In this document: positions 7,166 through 17,531 of the stretch, piece by piece
Position numbering within the stretch: the first letter of the stretch is position 1
Layout of the letters: each line of letters starts with the position of its first letter
Source: an uncultured Opitutales bacterium
GTDB taxonomy: Bacteria > Verrucomicrobiota > Verrucomicrobiia > Opitutales > Oceanipulchritudinaceae
DNA length: 38,324 nucleotides
Reading direction: 5' to 3'
NCBI GenBank assembly: GCA_913056355.1
Contig: CAJXMX010000006.1
Span: 1 to 38,324 of the forward strand
Made by a program: the position numbers and the translations under genes
Notes under the pieces: model-generated
The model's input: only the letters and a program-made list of their open reading frames with translations
Databases searched by the model: none
Told to the model about the DNA's origin: nothing

Positions 7166-9004
7166 CTAGTGTTCCGGTCCTGAATCGATGTCCACCGCCG
7201 GGGACCAGCCCTCCGGTTCGCGGACCTTGTCCACCAGGTCCTGGATCCGCTGGTCGGGGGCCGGGAAGAACGGCGTCAGGACAATCGTGATGAGGAAATT
7301 CAGGAACATCCCGACGGTGCCGATTCCCTGGGGATCGATGCCGTTGGCGGTCAGGCCCAAGGTCCATTTTTCCATCCCGAAAAAGACGACTCCCACAATA
7401 TAGAAGCCGGTCAGGCCGATACCGCCCAGCATGCCGGCGATGGCGGGGATCATGCTGACCCGTTTCCAGAAGATGCCCAGGACGATGACCGGGAAGAAAC
7501 TGGCTGCGGCCAGGCCGAAGGCGAAGGCCACGACCTGTCCCACGAAGGCCGGCGGATAAATGCCGAAGAGTCCCGCCACGATGACCGCCACCCCGATGGT
7601 GGCCCGGCCAATGAGGAGCCGCTTCTGCTCGCTGGCCGATGGATTGAGCACCTTGTAGTAAAGGTCGTGGGCCACGCTGGAGGAGATGACCAGCAACAGG
7701 CCGCTGGCGGTCGAGAGGGCGGCCGCCAATCCACCCGCCGCGACAAAGGCGATGATCCAGTTGGAGAGTTCGGCCATTTCCGGAGTGGCCAGAACGATGA
7801 TGTCCCGGTCCGGTCCGCTCAGGCCATGCGCCTTGAGGATGGGCCGGGCATCGGCCCCGGAGCTGTGGCCGCTGTCCAGCCAGAGCTGGTGGTCGCGGGC
7901 CAGTGTCGAGAGTTCCGCCGGACTGAGGGTTCCGGCCCGGAATATTTCATTCCGGTCATCCCCGGAATAGTGGATTTTGCCGTCCCCGTTGTCATACCAG
8001 AGGACCAGGCCGGTCGTTTCCCAGCTGTTGAACCACTGGGGCAGCTCCTCCCGGGTGGTCCCGTTGAGGGATTCCAGCATGTAGTAGCGGGCAAAACCCG
8101 CCACGGCCGGGGCGGTGAGGTACAGTCCGGCAATAAAGAACAGGGCCCAGAATCCGCTCCAGCGCGCGCTGCGTGGCGTCTTCACGGTGTAGAAGCGGAC
8201 AATGACGTGGGGCAGGCCGGCGGTGCCGACCATCAGGGCCAGGGCCACGAAAAAGACGTTCACCTTGTCCCATCTGCCCACGAAGGGCTCGGTGTACGGG
8301 CCGAAGCCCAGTTCCCGGTTTAACCCGTCGAGCTTGGAGAGCAAGCTCACCGACTGGTTGGCCAAATCGCTGCCAAGGCCAGCCTGCGGCATCGGGTTGC
8401 CGGTCAACTTGATGGAAATGGCAATGGCCGGGATCAGGAAAGCCGTGATCAGGACCCAGTACTGGGCCACCTGGGTCCAGGTGATGCCCTTCATACCGCC
8501 CAGGGTGGCGTAAATGAAGACAATGACCATGCCGATCACCACCCCGACGGTGACATCCACCTCCAGGAAGCGGCTGAAGACCACGCCCACGCCGCGCATC
8601 TGTCCGGCCACATAGGTGAAACTGACAAACAGGGCGCAGAGGACGGCGATGATCCGGGCAAAGCGGGAGTCATAGCGGTCCCCGACAAAGTCCGGCACCG
8701 TATAGTGGCCAAACTTGCGCAGATATGGCGCGAGCAGGAGGGAGAGGAGGACGAAACCGCCTGTCCAGCCCATCAGGTAGACGCCCCCGGCGAAGCCCAT
8801 GGTGGAGATCAGGCCGGCCATGGAAATGAAGGAGGCCGCGCTCATCCAGTCCGCCGCCGTGGCCATCCCGTTGGCGGCGGCCGGGACTCCACGGCCGGCC
8901 ACGTAGAATCCCTTGGTGTCGCGTACCCGGCTCCACCAGGCGATACTGAGGTAAAGGGCGAAGGTGAGCCCGACGAAGATATAGGTCCAGACCTGTACGT
9001 TCAT
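7166..9004 (-). CDS. Sodium:solute symporter, acetate-permease type (VC_2705-like subfamily)
   Basis: This 612-aa protein belongs to the SSS family with about 13 membrane segments. It starts at an ATG preceded by AAGGAG at a spacing of eight. The N-terminal half has typical SSS features: a GFYVAGRG segment near residue 32, MATAADWMSAASFISMAG near 47-64, and the GMKGITWTQVAQYWVL segment near 168-185. A long soluble loop (about 315-415) precedes helix NWIIAFVAAGGLAAALSTASG. Together with the small DUF4212 protein just upstream (gap 20 bases), it matches the two-gene unit annotated in many bacteria as a cation/acetate or short-chain monocarboxylate symporter. The substrate is inferred from family membership; acetate, propionate or pyruvate are possible. 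Confidence 0.9.
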   Translation of the reverse strand: MNVQVWTYIFVGLTFALYLSIAWWSRVRDTKGFYVAGRGVPAAANGMATAADWMSAASFISMAGLISTMGFAGGVYLMGWTGGFVLLSLLLAPYLRKFGHYTVPDFVGDRYDSRFARIIAVLCALFVSFTYVAGQMRGVGVVFSRFLEVDVTVGVVIGMVIVFIYATLGGMKGITWTQVAQYWVLITAFLIPAIAISIKLTGNPMPQAGLGSDLANQSVSLLSKLDGLNRELGFGPYTEPFVGRWDKVNVFFVALALMVGTAGLPHVIVRFYTVKTPRSARWSGFWALFFIAGLYLTAPAVAGFARYYMLESLNGTTREELPQWFNSWETTGLVLWYDNGDGKIHYSGDDRNEIFRAGTLSPAELSTLARDHQLWLDSGHSSGADARPILKAHGLSGPDRDIIVLATPEMAELSNWIIAFVAAGGLAAALSTASGLLLVISSSVAHDLYYKVLNPSASEQKRLLIGRATIGVAVIVAGLFGIYPPAFVGQVVAFAFGLAAASFFPVIVLGIFWKRVSMIPAIAGMLGGIGLTGFYIVGVVFFGMEKWTLGLTANGIDPQGIGTVGMFLNFLITIVLTPFFPAPDQRIQDLVDKVREPEGWSPAVDIDSGPEH

Positions 9005-9024
9005 GCTGTCTGCTCCTTCCTGAA

Positions 9025-9387
9025 TCAGATGCCCTCGCCGGTGTAAGCCTGCGGCTCGCCCTCTTCACCGATCAGCTCCGCCCGTTGCTTGTGGTGGAGG
9101 CGGTCCAGCCGGTTCATGAGAATCGCATAGACCAGGATCAGGACCACGAAGGTGACAATGGCTCCCTGCTGGGCGAACCAGAAGCCCAGCGGATAACCGG
9201 TCCCCGGCAATTCGAAGGGATTGAGGACATCGGCCAGCAATATCCCGCAGCCCAGCCCGACGAAGGCCCAGATCAGGAGCAGGATTCCCATGATGCGGAT
9301 GTTGCTTTCCCAGTAGCGCTTGAGAATGGCCTGTTCGCCGGCATGGATTTGTTCCGGGGTGGGGGAAGGAGTCGCTTCAGTTGTCAT
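9025..9387 (-). CDS. DUF4212 family small membrane protein, partner of the symporter
   Basis: This 120-aa protein has two predicted membrane helices (about residues 32-53 and 70-90). Between them is a conserved-looking ELPGTGYPLGFWFAQQG segment, preceded by RYWESNIRIMGILLLIWAFV. This layout is that of DUF4212 proteins, which are regularly encoded directly before an acetate-type SSS symporter. The gene starts with ATG at 9387 after GAGAGG and is likely transcribed with the symporter from a promoter in the 140-base divergent gap at 9388-9527. It is probably an accessory subunit or stabiliser; its exact job is unknown. Confidence 0.88.
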   Translation of the reverse strand: MTTEATPSPTPEQIHAGEQAILKRYWESNIRIMGILLLIWAFVGLGCGILLADVLNPFELPGTGYPLGFWFAQQGAIVTFVVLILVYAILMNRLDRLHHKQRAELIGEEGEPQAYTGEGI

Positions 9388-9527
9388 GGCCTCTCATTTA
9401 GGACCTGCCTGCTCCTTTGTCACATATAAAAATTAATGCCGGCCATGAGCCCGGGTTATATCCTTTATAATTTTCTTCGTGACGCGCCGGCATCCGGGTC
9501 TATAGCCTTGGCAGGATTTCTGAAGCC

Positions 9528-10235
9528 ATGAACCGACGGAACTTCATGATTGGGATTGCCGGATTGCTGCTGCCGGCCGGACTCGGCCAGTTATGGGCGG
9601 CCGGCTCCAGCGTGCATGTGGTGCGCAAAGGCGACACCCTGAGCGGCCTCTCTCTCCAGTACGGAGTCTCGGTTTCCCAGATCAAATCGCTCAATGGCCT
9701 CAAGTCGGACATGATCCGCATCGGCCAGAAGCTGAAGATCCCGGAAGGCCTGCCCGCCGGGCCGGATATCGGCAAGCTCCTCTCCGGAATCCGGGTCGAC
9801 CGCCAGCGCTGGACCTATATCGTCGGCCACCATAGCGCGACCAAGTACGGAAATGCGGAAATCTACAACCGCAACCACCTCCGCCGGGGCATGGAGAACG
9901 GCCTGGCCTATCACTTTGTCATCGGCAACGGTATCGACTCCGGCGACGGGGAGATCGAGATCGGCCCGCGTTGGAAAAAGCAGCTCGAGGGGGGACATGT
10001 CCGCAAGCGGGAGGTCAACCTGCACGGGATCGGGATCTGCCTGGTGGGCAACTTCGAGGAGACCCATCCCTCCCGCAAGCAGATGGCTTCCTTCACCCGC
10101 CTGGTCGACCATCTCGGCGGCAGTGTATTGAAACACAAATACAAGTTCGCCGTGCACAAGGAGATCGACCGCAACCATACCGTCTGTCCCGGCCGCAATT
10201 TCCCGGTCCGGGCCATGCACGAGCGCTTTGGCTAA
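9528..10235 (+). CDS. LysM-containing N-acetylmuramoyl-L-alanine amidase / PGRP-like protein
   Basis: The 235-aa protein begins with an export signal that has two arginines before the hydrophobic stretch (MNRRNFMIGIAGLLL), Tat-like but also compatible with Sec. A LysM peptidoglycan-binding domain occupies about residues 29-72 (VRKGDTLSGLSLQYGVS). An Amidase_2/PGRP domain follows (about 95-222). Candidate zinc ligands are H101/H102, H210 and C220 in the NHTVCPG motif. The enzyme would cleave the amide bond between muramic acid and the stem peptide in the cell envelope. Its last two bases are part of the inverted repeat that follows. It is transcribed divergently from the DUF4212 gene. Confidence 0.9.
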   Translation: MNRRNFMIGIAGLLLPAGLGQLWAAGSSVHVVRKGDTLSGLSLQYGVSVSQIKSLNGLKSDMIRIGQKLKIPEGLPAGPDIGKLLSGIRVDRQRWTYIVGHHSATKYGNAEIYNRNHLRRGMENGLAYHFVIGNGIDSGDGEIEIGPRWKKQLEGGHVRKREVNLHGIGICLVGNFEETHPSRKQMASFTRLVDHLGGSVLKHKYKFAVHKEIDRNHTVCPGRNFPVRAMHERFG

Positions 10236-10308
10236 GGGGTCAGCCCTTGGATTTTGGCATGGCCGTCTCCAATGTCCCTCAATGCCAAAATCCAAGGGCT
10301 GACCCCTT
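10234..10308. repeat. 27-bp perfect inverted repeat (REP-like hairpin, possible bidirectional terminator)
   Basis: The left arm at 10234-10260 and right arm at 10282-10308 are exact reverse complements over 27 bases, with a 21-base loop. The arm begins AAGGGGTCAGCCCTTGG and ends TTTTGGCAT. The first two bases are the AA of the amidase TAA stop. The element sits between convergent amidase and uvrB genes and could stop transcription from both sides. Its length and GGGGTCAGCCC-type end resemble dispersed REP-type palindromes moved by IS200-like tyrosine transposases; that origin is inferred. No transposase gene is in the window. Confidence 0.88.
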
Positions 10309-10322
10309 GATCCGGTCGGCGG

Positions 10323-12332
<2,010 letters not shown>

Positions 12333-12338
<6 letters not shown>

Positions 12339-12388
12339 AGGACGAAGGACGAAGGACTAAGGACGAAGGACGAAGGACGAAGGACCAA
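12333..12388. repeat. Heptanucleotide tandem repeat, GGACGAA x 8 with variants
   Basis: Eight consecutive seven-base units run without a gap. Five are GGACGAA and three carry one change each (GGACAAA, GGACTAA, GGACCAA). Read on the minus strand (TTCGTCC) the array forms the whole region where the uvrB ribosome binding site should be. The GGACAAA variant supplies the TTG start codon and the GGACTAA variant an in-frame upstream TAG. The array fills most of the 59-base gap between the symporter stop and uvrB. Short heptamer arrays of this style are known from other phyla (for example cyanobacterial STRRs). Confidence 0.95.
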
Positions 12389-12397
12389 GGTCGGGGG

Positions 12398-13717
12398 TCA
12401 GGAGTCTTCCTTTTCGAGTTCGGAGAGGCTGCGGTGGTAGGTGTCGATGTCGATGGCGTTTTCCCCCTTGGCCACGATGCAGCTGACCGCGCTGTCGCCG
12501 GTCACGTTGACGGCGGTCCGTATCATGTCCAGGAGCCGGTCAATGCCGATAATCAGGGCGATGCCCTCCACCGGCAGGCCGACCTGCTTGAGGACCATGC
12601 TGAGCATGATCAGGCCCACGCCGGGAACCCCGGCGGTGCCGACCGAGGCCAGGGTCGCGGTCAGGATCACCATCAGGTAATCGGTCAGGCCGAGTCCCAT
12701 GGTGTAGGCCTGGGCTATAAAGACGGTGGCCACTCCCTGCATGATGGCGGTTCCGTCCATGTTGATGGTGGCGCCAAGGGGAATGGTGAAGGAGGCCACG
12801 CTGTTTTTCACCCCGAGATGCTTTTCCACCGTGTTCAGGGTCACGGGAAGGGTAGCATTGGAACTGGCCGTGGAAAAGGCGAAGACCTGCACCTCCCGCA
12901 TCTTGCTCAGGAAGGGGCGTGGACTGAGCCCGCTGAAGACTTTGAGAAGGGCGGGGTAAACCACCAGGAGCTGGAAAAAGAGGACCGCCACGATCAGGAC
13001 AAAGTATTTGGCCAGGGGGGCGAAGGCGGCAAATCCCTGCTCGCTGAAGGTCCTGGCGATCAGGGCAAAAACCCCGTAGGGAGCGAGGACCATGACAATC
13101 CAGACCAGTTTCATGATGACCTCGTTGACGTCGTTCAGGAAGGCCAGGATCCGCTCTCCCGCCTTGCCGGCCATGGTCAGGGCCAGGCCGAACAGGATCG
13201 CGAAGACGATAATCTGCAGCATGTTCCCCTCGCCCAGGGACTGGAAAATGTTCTTCGGGAAGATCCCGATCAGGACATCGACCAGCGAGGGGGCCGTGGC
13301 GGCCTCGAAGGTGGCCTCCGAGTCCAGGCCGAAACCGCGACCGGGCCCGACCAGGACGGCTGCGAAGAGGGCGATGCTGATGGCGATGGCGGTGGTCATC
13401 AGGTACAGCCCGAAGGTCCGGATCCCGATCCGGCCCAGCCGGCGGACATCGTTCAGCGCCGCGGTGCCACAGGTCAGCGAGACCAGGACCAGCGGCACCA
13501 CCAGCACCTGCAGGAGGGCCAGGAAGACCTGCCCGGCCAGCCTGAATACCCCGTCCACGGCGACCTTGCGGATCAGCTGGCCTGTCGTCTCCCCGATAGT
13601 GCCCAGAAACAGGTTGAGGGCCAGGCCCACCACCACTCCGATGCCCATTCCAATCAGGATCTGGACGGTCAGTCGATGCTTGCTGGAGCGGCTGTGTGAT
13701 TCGGTTTTCGGTTCCAT
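12398..13717 (-). CDS. Dicarboxylate/amino acid:cation symporter (DAACS family)
   Basis: This is a 439-aa GltP/DctA/GltPh-type carrier. The signature serine-rich hairpin STASSNATLP is at residues 282-291, NMDGTA at 319-324, and the substrate-site helix GIDRLLDMIRTAVNVTGD at 391-408. D397, R400 and N404 correspond to the GltPh residues that bind the amino group and the side-chain carboxylate. Arginine at this position predicts an acidic amino acid or C4-dicarboxylate substrate, with Na+ or H+ as coupling ion. I chose the ATG at 13717: it overlaps the stop of the upstream HAD gene as TAATG, and the longer open frame merely runs through that gene out of frame. Translational coupling to the HAD gene is likely. 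Confidence 0.94.
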   Translation of the reverse strand: MEPKTESHSRSSKHRLTVQILIGMGIGVVVGLALNLFLGTIGETTGQLIRKVAVDGVFRLAGQVFLALLQVLVVPLVLVSLTCGTAALNDVRRLGRIGIRTFGLYLMTTAIAISIALFAAVLVGPGRGFGLDSEATFEAATAPSLVDVLIGIFPKNIFQSLGEGNMLQIIVFAILFGLALTMAGKAGERILAFLNDVNEVIMKLVWIVMVLAPYGVFALIARTFSEQGFAAFAPLAKYFVLIVAVLFFQLLVVYPALLKVFSGLSPRPFLSKMREVQVFAFSTASSNATLPVTLNTVEKHLGVKNSVASFTIPLGATINMDGTAIMQGVATVFIAQAYTMGLGLTDYLMVILTATLASVGTAGVPGVGLIMLSMVLKQVGLPVEGIALIIGIDRLLDMIRTAVNVTGDSAVSCIVAKGENAIDIDTYHRSLSELEKEDS

Positions 13718-14391
13718 TAAATTCGGTTGGTTTCCTGGTTGTTGACGATCGAGGCCAGCTGGGCGGCACTGACAAAACTGAGGTCCGGCACCACCAGGTC
13801 GGCCCCGTCCATGGTGTTGCTGGAATGCGAAGTGAGCAGGCCGACGGATTTCATCCCGGCCCGGCGGGCGGCCTCGATGCCGTAGGGGGCATCCTCGATG
13901 ACCACGCACCGGGCGGGTGCGATCCCGATACTGGCGGCGGATTTGAGAAAGACATCCGGAGCCGGTTTGCCCTCCACCACGTCCTCGGCCGAGGCAATTC
14001 CATCGAAGCAGCCTTCCAGCCCGAATTGCCGGATGGCCTGCTCGATGTTGGCCCGGTCCGTGGAGGAACCGACGGCGCAGCGGATCCCCCAATCCCGCAG
14101 TTCACCCAGCAACTCGCGCGCCCCGGGCAGGATCCGGCCATGGCCGGAGGCCAGGAGTTCCCGGTACAGGGCTTCCTTGCGGTCGGAGAGATCCGCCACC
14201 TCCTCCGGTTCATTGGCCCAGCCCAGGATATCGGGAATAATGGTCGTGTTCTTCTTGCCGAAACCGCGTTCCATATGGTCCTCCGGAATGGGTTTGCCGA
14301 TGTCGGCCGCCAGTTGTTCCCAACTCCTTTTATGGGCGGCCGAGGAATCCACGACGACGCCGTCCCAGTCGAAAATGACACCCCATTCCAT
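13717..14391 (-). CDS. HAD-superfamily hydrolase, beta-phosphoglucomutase-like
   Basis: This 224-aa protein has all four HAD motifs: DWDGVVVDS with nucleophile D8 and general acid/base D10, GSST (motif II), the lysine in EGKPAP (motif III), and VIEDAPYGIEAA (motif IV). The alpha-helical cap lies between motifs I and II, as in subclass IA enzymes such as beta-phosphoglucomutase and phosphoglycolate or sugar phosphatases. Which phosphoester it uses cannot be read from the sequence. The stop codon shares one base with the start of the downstream symporter. The gene is divergent from fabV across a 125-base gap. Confidence 0.9.
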   Translation of the reverse strand: MEWGVIFDWDGVVVDSSAAHKRSWEQLAADIGKPIPEDHMERGFGKKNTTIIPDILGWANEPEEVADLSDRKEALYRELLASGHGRILPGARELLGELRDWGIRCAVGSSTDRANIEQAIRQFGLEGCFDGIASAEDVVEGKPAPDVFLKSAASIGIAPARCVVIEDAPYGIEAARRAGMKSVGLLTSHSSNTMDGADLVVPDLSFVSAAQLASIVNNQETNRI

Positions 14392-14516
14392 GTGGCCTAG
14401 GCTGGATCGGGACGCAACCGAGGCAAGTGGATTTTGTCATTGCCCCGCTATGGGCTTGAATTAGCGTAACCTTTTCGCAAGCCCCTCGGAAAGGGGGAGT
14501 TACCCAGCAATTTGCC

Positions 14517-15713
14517 ATGATTATTAAACCAAGAGTCAGGGGATTTATTTGTATAACCGCGCATCCCGAGGGATGTTCCCGCCACATCCAGGAGCAGATT
14601 GACCATGTCAAGGGAAACGGGCCGATAAAGGACGGGCCCAAAAAGGTCCTGGTTCTGGGAGCCTCCACCGGCTATGGGCTGGCTTCCCGGATCACCGCCG
14701 CCTTCGGGTCTGGTGCGGCCACCATCGGGGTTTTCTTCGAGCGCCCTTCCGCCAAGGGGAATACCGCCTCCGCCGGCTGGTACAATACCGCTGCCTTTGA
14801 GAGGGCAGCCAAGGCTGAAGGACTTTACGCCGCTTCCTTGAACGGCGACGCCTTTTCCGACGAATTGAAGTCCCAGGCCATCGAGCTGATCAAGCGTGAC
14901 CTCGGCGAGGTGGACCTGGTCGTCTACAGCCTGGCCTCACCCCGCCGGACCGACCCGGTCACCGGGGAAACCTTCCGCAGCTGCCTGAAGCCGATCGGCG
15001 AGCCCTTTACCGCCAACAATCTCGATACCGACCGGAAGGTGGTCGCTCCCGTGACCATCGAGCCCGCCACCGAGGAGGACATCGAGTCGACCGTCAAGGT
15101 CATGGGCGGCGAGGATTGGGAGCGCTGGATGGAGCAGCTGGATGCCGCCGGTGTCCTTGCCGAGGGTTGCCAGTCCGTGGCCTACGACTACGTGGGTCCG
15201 GAAGTGACCTGGCCGGTCTACCACAACGGGACCATCGGCATGGCCAAAAAACATCTCCGGGACACCGCACAGCGCATCGACGCCCTGCTCAAGCTGCAGC
15301 GCGGAGCCGCCTTTATTTCCGTCAACAAGGCGGTGGTGACCCAGGCCAGCAGCGCCATCCCGGTGGTTCCCCTCTACATCTCCATCCTCTTCAAGATCAT
15401 GAAGGAGAAGGGCTTGCATGAGGATTGCATCCAGCAGATCGACCGTCTTTTCCGCACCCGGATGTACAACGACAGTGCCCTCGTCTTTGACGAGGAAGGC
15501 CGCGTCCGCATGGATGACTGGGAAATGAAGCCGGAGATCCAGGACGCGGTCAAGGCGGCCTGGGACAAGGTGACTACCGACACCATCGATGAGGAGACGG
15601 ACTTTGCCGGGTACCAGGCAAATTTCCTGAAACTGTTCGGATTCGGTCTTCCCGGAGTGGACTACGAGGCCGATACGGAGGTCGTGGTGCCGGTTCCCAG
15701 CATCGGGGAGTAG
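14517..15713 (+). CDS. fabV: FabV-type enoyl-ACP reductase / trans-2-enoyl-CoA reductase (NADH)
   Basis: FabV catalyses the last reduction of the fatty-acid elongation cycle; related Ter enzymes reduce crotonyl-CoA. The 398-aa length and the N-terminus MIIKPRVRGFICITAHP are typical. The dinucleotide-binding motif GASTGYGLASR is at residues 48-58. The catalytic Tyr-X8-Lys signature, characteristic of FabV, is Y235...K244 in YHNGTIGMAKK. A GGGGGAG stretch about 17 bases upstream is too distant to be a strong ribosome binding site, but the conserved N-terminus fixes the start. The stop is TAG. It converges on the TPR gene with a gap of 13 bases and no visible terminator. No other fatty-acid gene is nearby. 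Confidence 0.96.
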   Translation: MIIKPRVRGFICITAHPEGCSRHIQEQIDHVKGNGPIKDGPKKVLVLGASTGYGLASRITAAFGSGAATIGVFFERPSAKGNTASAGWYNTAAFERAAKAEGLYAASLNGDAFSDELKSQAIELIKRDLGEVDLVVYSLASPRRTDPVTGETFRSCLKPIGEPFTANNLDTDRKVVAPVTIEPATEEDIESTVKVMGGEDWERWMEQLDAAGVLAEGCQSVAYDYVGPEVTWPVYHNGTIGMAKKHLRDTAQRIDALLKLQRGAAFISVNKAVVTQASSAIPVVPLYISILFKIMKEKGLHEDCIQQIDRLFRTRMYNDSALVFDEEGRVRMDDWEMKPEIQDAVKAAWDKVTTDTIDEETDFAGYQANFLKLFGFGLPGVDYEADTEVVVPVPSIGE

Positions 15714-15726
15714 GACTCCGCCCGCT

Positions 15727-16983
15727 CTACATTTTGCCGGCCTGCTTGCGCAGGCGGACGTTCTCCATGACCAGCAGCCCGATCATCATGCAGAGAATGA
15801 TGATGGTCGCAGTCCGGAAGGGCAGGTGACGGTTGCCTGCGCCCAGTTCCGTGGGGGTGGTTACTTCCGGCTCCCGTTCCGGTTCCGGCAGAATGGGCTC
15901 CTTGATCTGGTTTTCCCGGGTTCGTGAAGCGAACCATCCCGCCAGGTCCTTGTAATAGGTTTCCAGGCCGGATTCACCGGTTTTGCCATAGGCCCTGGCC
16001 ATGAGGGCCGCAATGTCCCTCAACTGGGAGAGGGCGTTCATCTTTTTGGCCGCCTCGAATGCGATTTCCAGTTCACTGAGGGCATCCTCTGTCCGGTCCA
16101 GATTCAGGTACTCCTCGGCCAGGCGCAGGCGGGTGCCGGATGCGGCCCAGTCATCGTCCAGTTCCTCCTGCATCCGGAGCGCTTTCCGGTACAGCTCCAG
16201 CGCCTCTTCCGGCTTGTTCTGGCGCGAGCGAAGCTCCCCAAAATTGTAATAGGTATAGGCCATGTTGCGGGGGTCACCCAGTTTCTCCTCCAGGGCCATG
16301 GACTGGTCCAAATACTGTTCGGCCTCTTGCAACCGTCCGGAGGGGATCAGGACTTCGGCCAGGTTGCTCAGCAGGGAGGCCCGAAGGCGGTCATTCTCAG
16401 TATCGGCCAGGAAGGAAAGGCCCCGCACATACCAGTCGATGGCTTCGGGATAATTTTTCAGGGAGGCGGAAATATTGCCCAGGTTGTTGGCCGTACTGGC
16501 CATGCAAACCGGCTCCTTCAATTCCTCAAAAAGAGCCAGGGTGTCGACCAGGTCTGCCTGGGCCCGGGCCAGGTTGCCAAGCTTCCATTCCAGTACCCCG
16601 AGGGCTCCCAGGAAGTCGGCTGAAAGTGAAGTCAGCTTCAGGCGCTTGGCTTCATTGTACCCCACCTCCAGGTTGGCCCTGGCGGAGTCGTAGTCCTCCT
16701 GGAAATACTGTAGGATGGCGATCTGGTAGAGGGCCTCGATGACGACCTCGTCGTATTGCTCATCCCGGGCGATGGCCAGGACCTTTTCCGCCAGGCGCAT
16801 CCCTTCCTCGTATTGATCCTTCGAGCGAAATGCTTCCACTTCCTTCAACTCCGTGCGCAGGGCTTCGGGGGTACGCGTTGATTCTTCCGCCTCGAGTGGC
16901 AAGGCGAACAGCATCAAGGCCAGGCAACTGAACTGGCCGATGGGATATCTAAGGAATCTGGTTAAGGGCTTGGTGGAGTACAA
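15727..16983 (-). CDS. TPR-repeat protein with N-terminal signal and C-terminal membrane anchor
   Basis: The protein of about 418 aa consists mostly of tetratricopeptide repeats (roughly residues 40-330, for example NLGNISASLKNYPEAIDWYV and YTYYNFGELRSRQNKPEEAL). It is flanked by an N-terminal hydrophobic export signal (about 16-33, before EAEESTRT) and a C-terminal membrane helix (about 389-409, TATIIILCMMIGLLVMENV) followed by RLRKQAGKM. The repeats would face the periplasm, anchored by the C-terminal helix. The frame stays open far into lspA but contains no credible start there. The best start is TTG at 16983, 23 bases after the lspA stop; ATG at 16914 would shorten the signal. TPR domains mediate protein-protein contacts; no specific function can be given. 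Confidence 0.75.
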   Translation of the reverse strand: MYSTKPLTRFLRYPIGQFSCLALMLFALPLEAEESTRTPEALRTELKEVEAFRSKDQYEEGMRLAEKVLAIARDEQYDEVVIEALYQIAILQYFQEDYDSARANLEVGYNEAKRLKLTSLSADFLGALGVLEWKLGNLARAQADLVDTLALFEELKEPVCMASTANNLGNISASLKNYPEAIDWYVRGLSFLADTENDRLRASLLSNLAEVLIPSGRLQEAEQYLDQSMALEEKLGDPRNMAYTYYNFGELRSRQNKPEEALELYRKALRMQEELDDDWAASGTRLRLAEEYLNLDRTEDALSELEIAFEAAKKMNALSQLRDIAALMARAYGKTGESGLETYYKDLAGWFASRTRENQIKEPILPEPEREPEVTTPTELGAGNRHLPFRTATIIILCMMIGLLVMENVRLRKQAGKM

Positions 16984-17006
16984 AACAGTCTGGACTTGCA
17001 GAAGTT

Positions 17007-17531
17007 TTAATCCCTTTGGTGCCTGAACTGCAAGTATATATACCAGATCGTGCCGACTACAATGGCGGAATCGGCCACATTGAAGGTCGGCCACTGGTAG
17101 CCGGGAAGGCGGAAGTCGAGAAAATCCACGACATGCCCGCGCAGGAGCCGGTCGAAAGTATTGCCAATGATGCCGCCGCTGATCATGCCGAAACAAAGCT
17201 GGTGGGCGGGAAGAACCAGGCCCAGATCCTTGCGGAACACCCAGATCAGGGCCAGGACGACCACGGCCAGGAGGATCAGCAGCCAGGAATACCCCTCCAT
17301 CATGCCCCAGGCCGCCCCGTAATTGACGGCATAGACGATGTTGAAGAACCCGGGGATGATGGTCTTTCCCCCGAAGGGCGGATACATCCCGAGCGGAAAG
17401 CCCGACCAGTCCACGATGATCCACTTGCTGGCCTGGTCAGCCAGAAGGATGGCCAGCAGGATAATCCAGAACCGGCGGTAATCCAGGAAAGGAGAACCGC
17501 TTTGAGCTGCGGGTTTAGTTGTCCCCGTCAT
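17007..17531 (-). CDS. lspA: Lipoprotein signal peptidase (signal peptidase II)
   Basis: LspA removes the signal peptide of lipoproteins after lipid modification, acting in the inner membrane. The 174-aa protein has four membrane helices and the family motifs LADQASK (residues 30-36), VNYGAAWGM (69-77), GGIIGNTFDR with catalytic D127, and FNVADSAI with catalytic D154. The start ATG at 17531 overlaps the end of the DksA-like gene by 17 bases, which suggests translational coupling. The order ileS, DksA-like, lspA extends the familiar ileS-lspA neighbourhood of many bacteria by one gene. Confidence 0.97.
   Translation of the reverse strand: MTGTTKPAAQSGSPFLDYRRFWIILLAILLADQASKWIIVDWSGFPLGMYPPFGGKTIIPGFFNIVYAVNYGAAWGMMEGYSWLLILLAVVVLALIWVFRKDLGLVLPAHQLCFGMISGGIIGNTFDRLLRGHVVDFLDFRLPGYQWPTFNVADSAIVVGTIWYIYLQFRHQRD

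Noticed and set aside
14476-14516. Regulatory hairpin before fabV
   Set aside because: CCCCT/AGGGG around the GGGGGAG stretch makes only a five-base stem and is probably chance in GC-rich DNA.
16984-17424. N-terminal extension of the TPR protein into lspA
   Set aside because: The extension is the lspA gene read in another frame and has no credible start or similarity; the signal-like segment begins after 16983.
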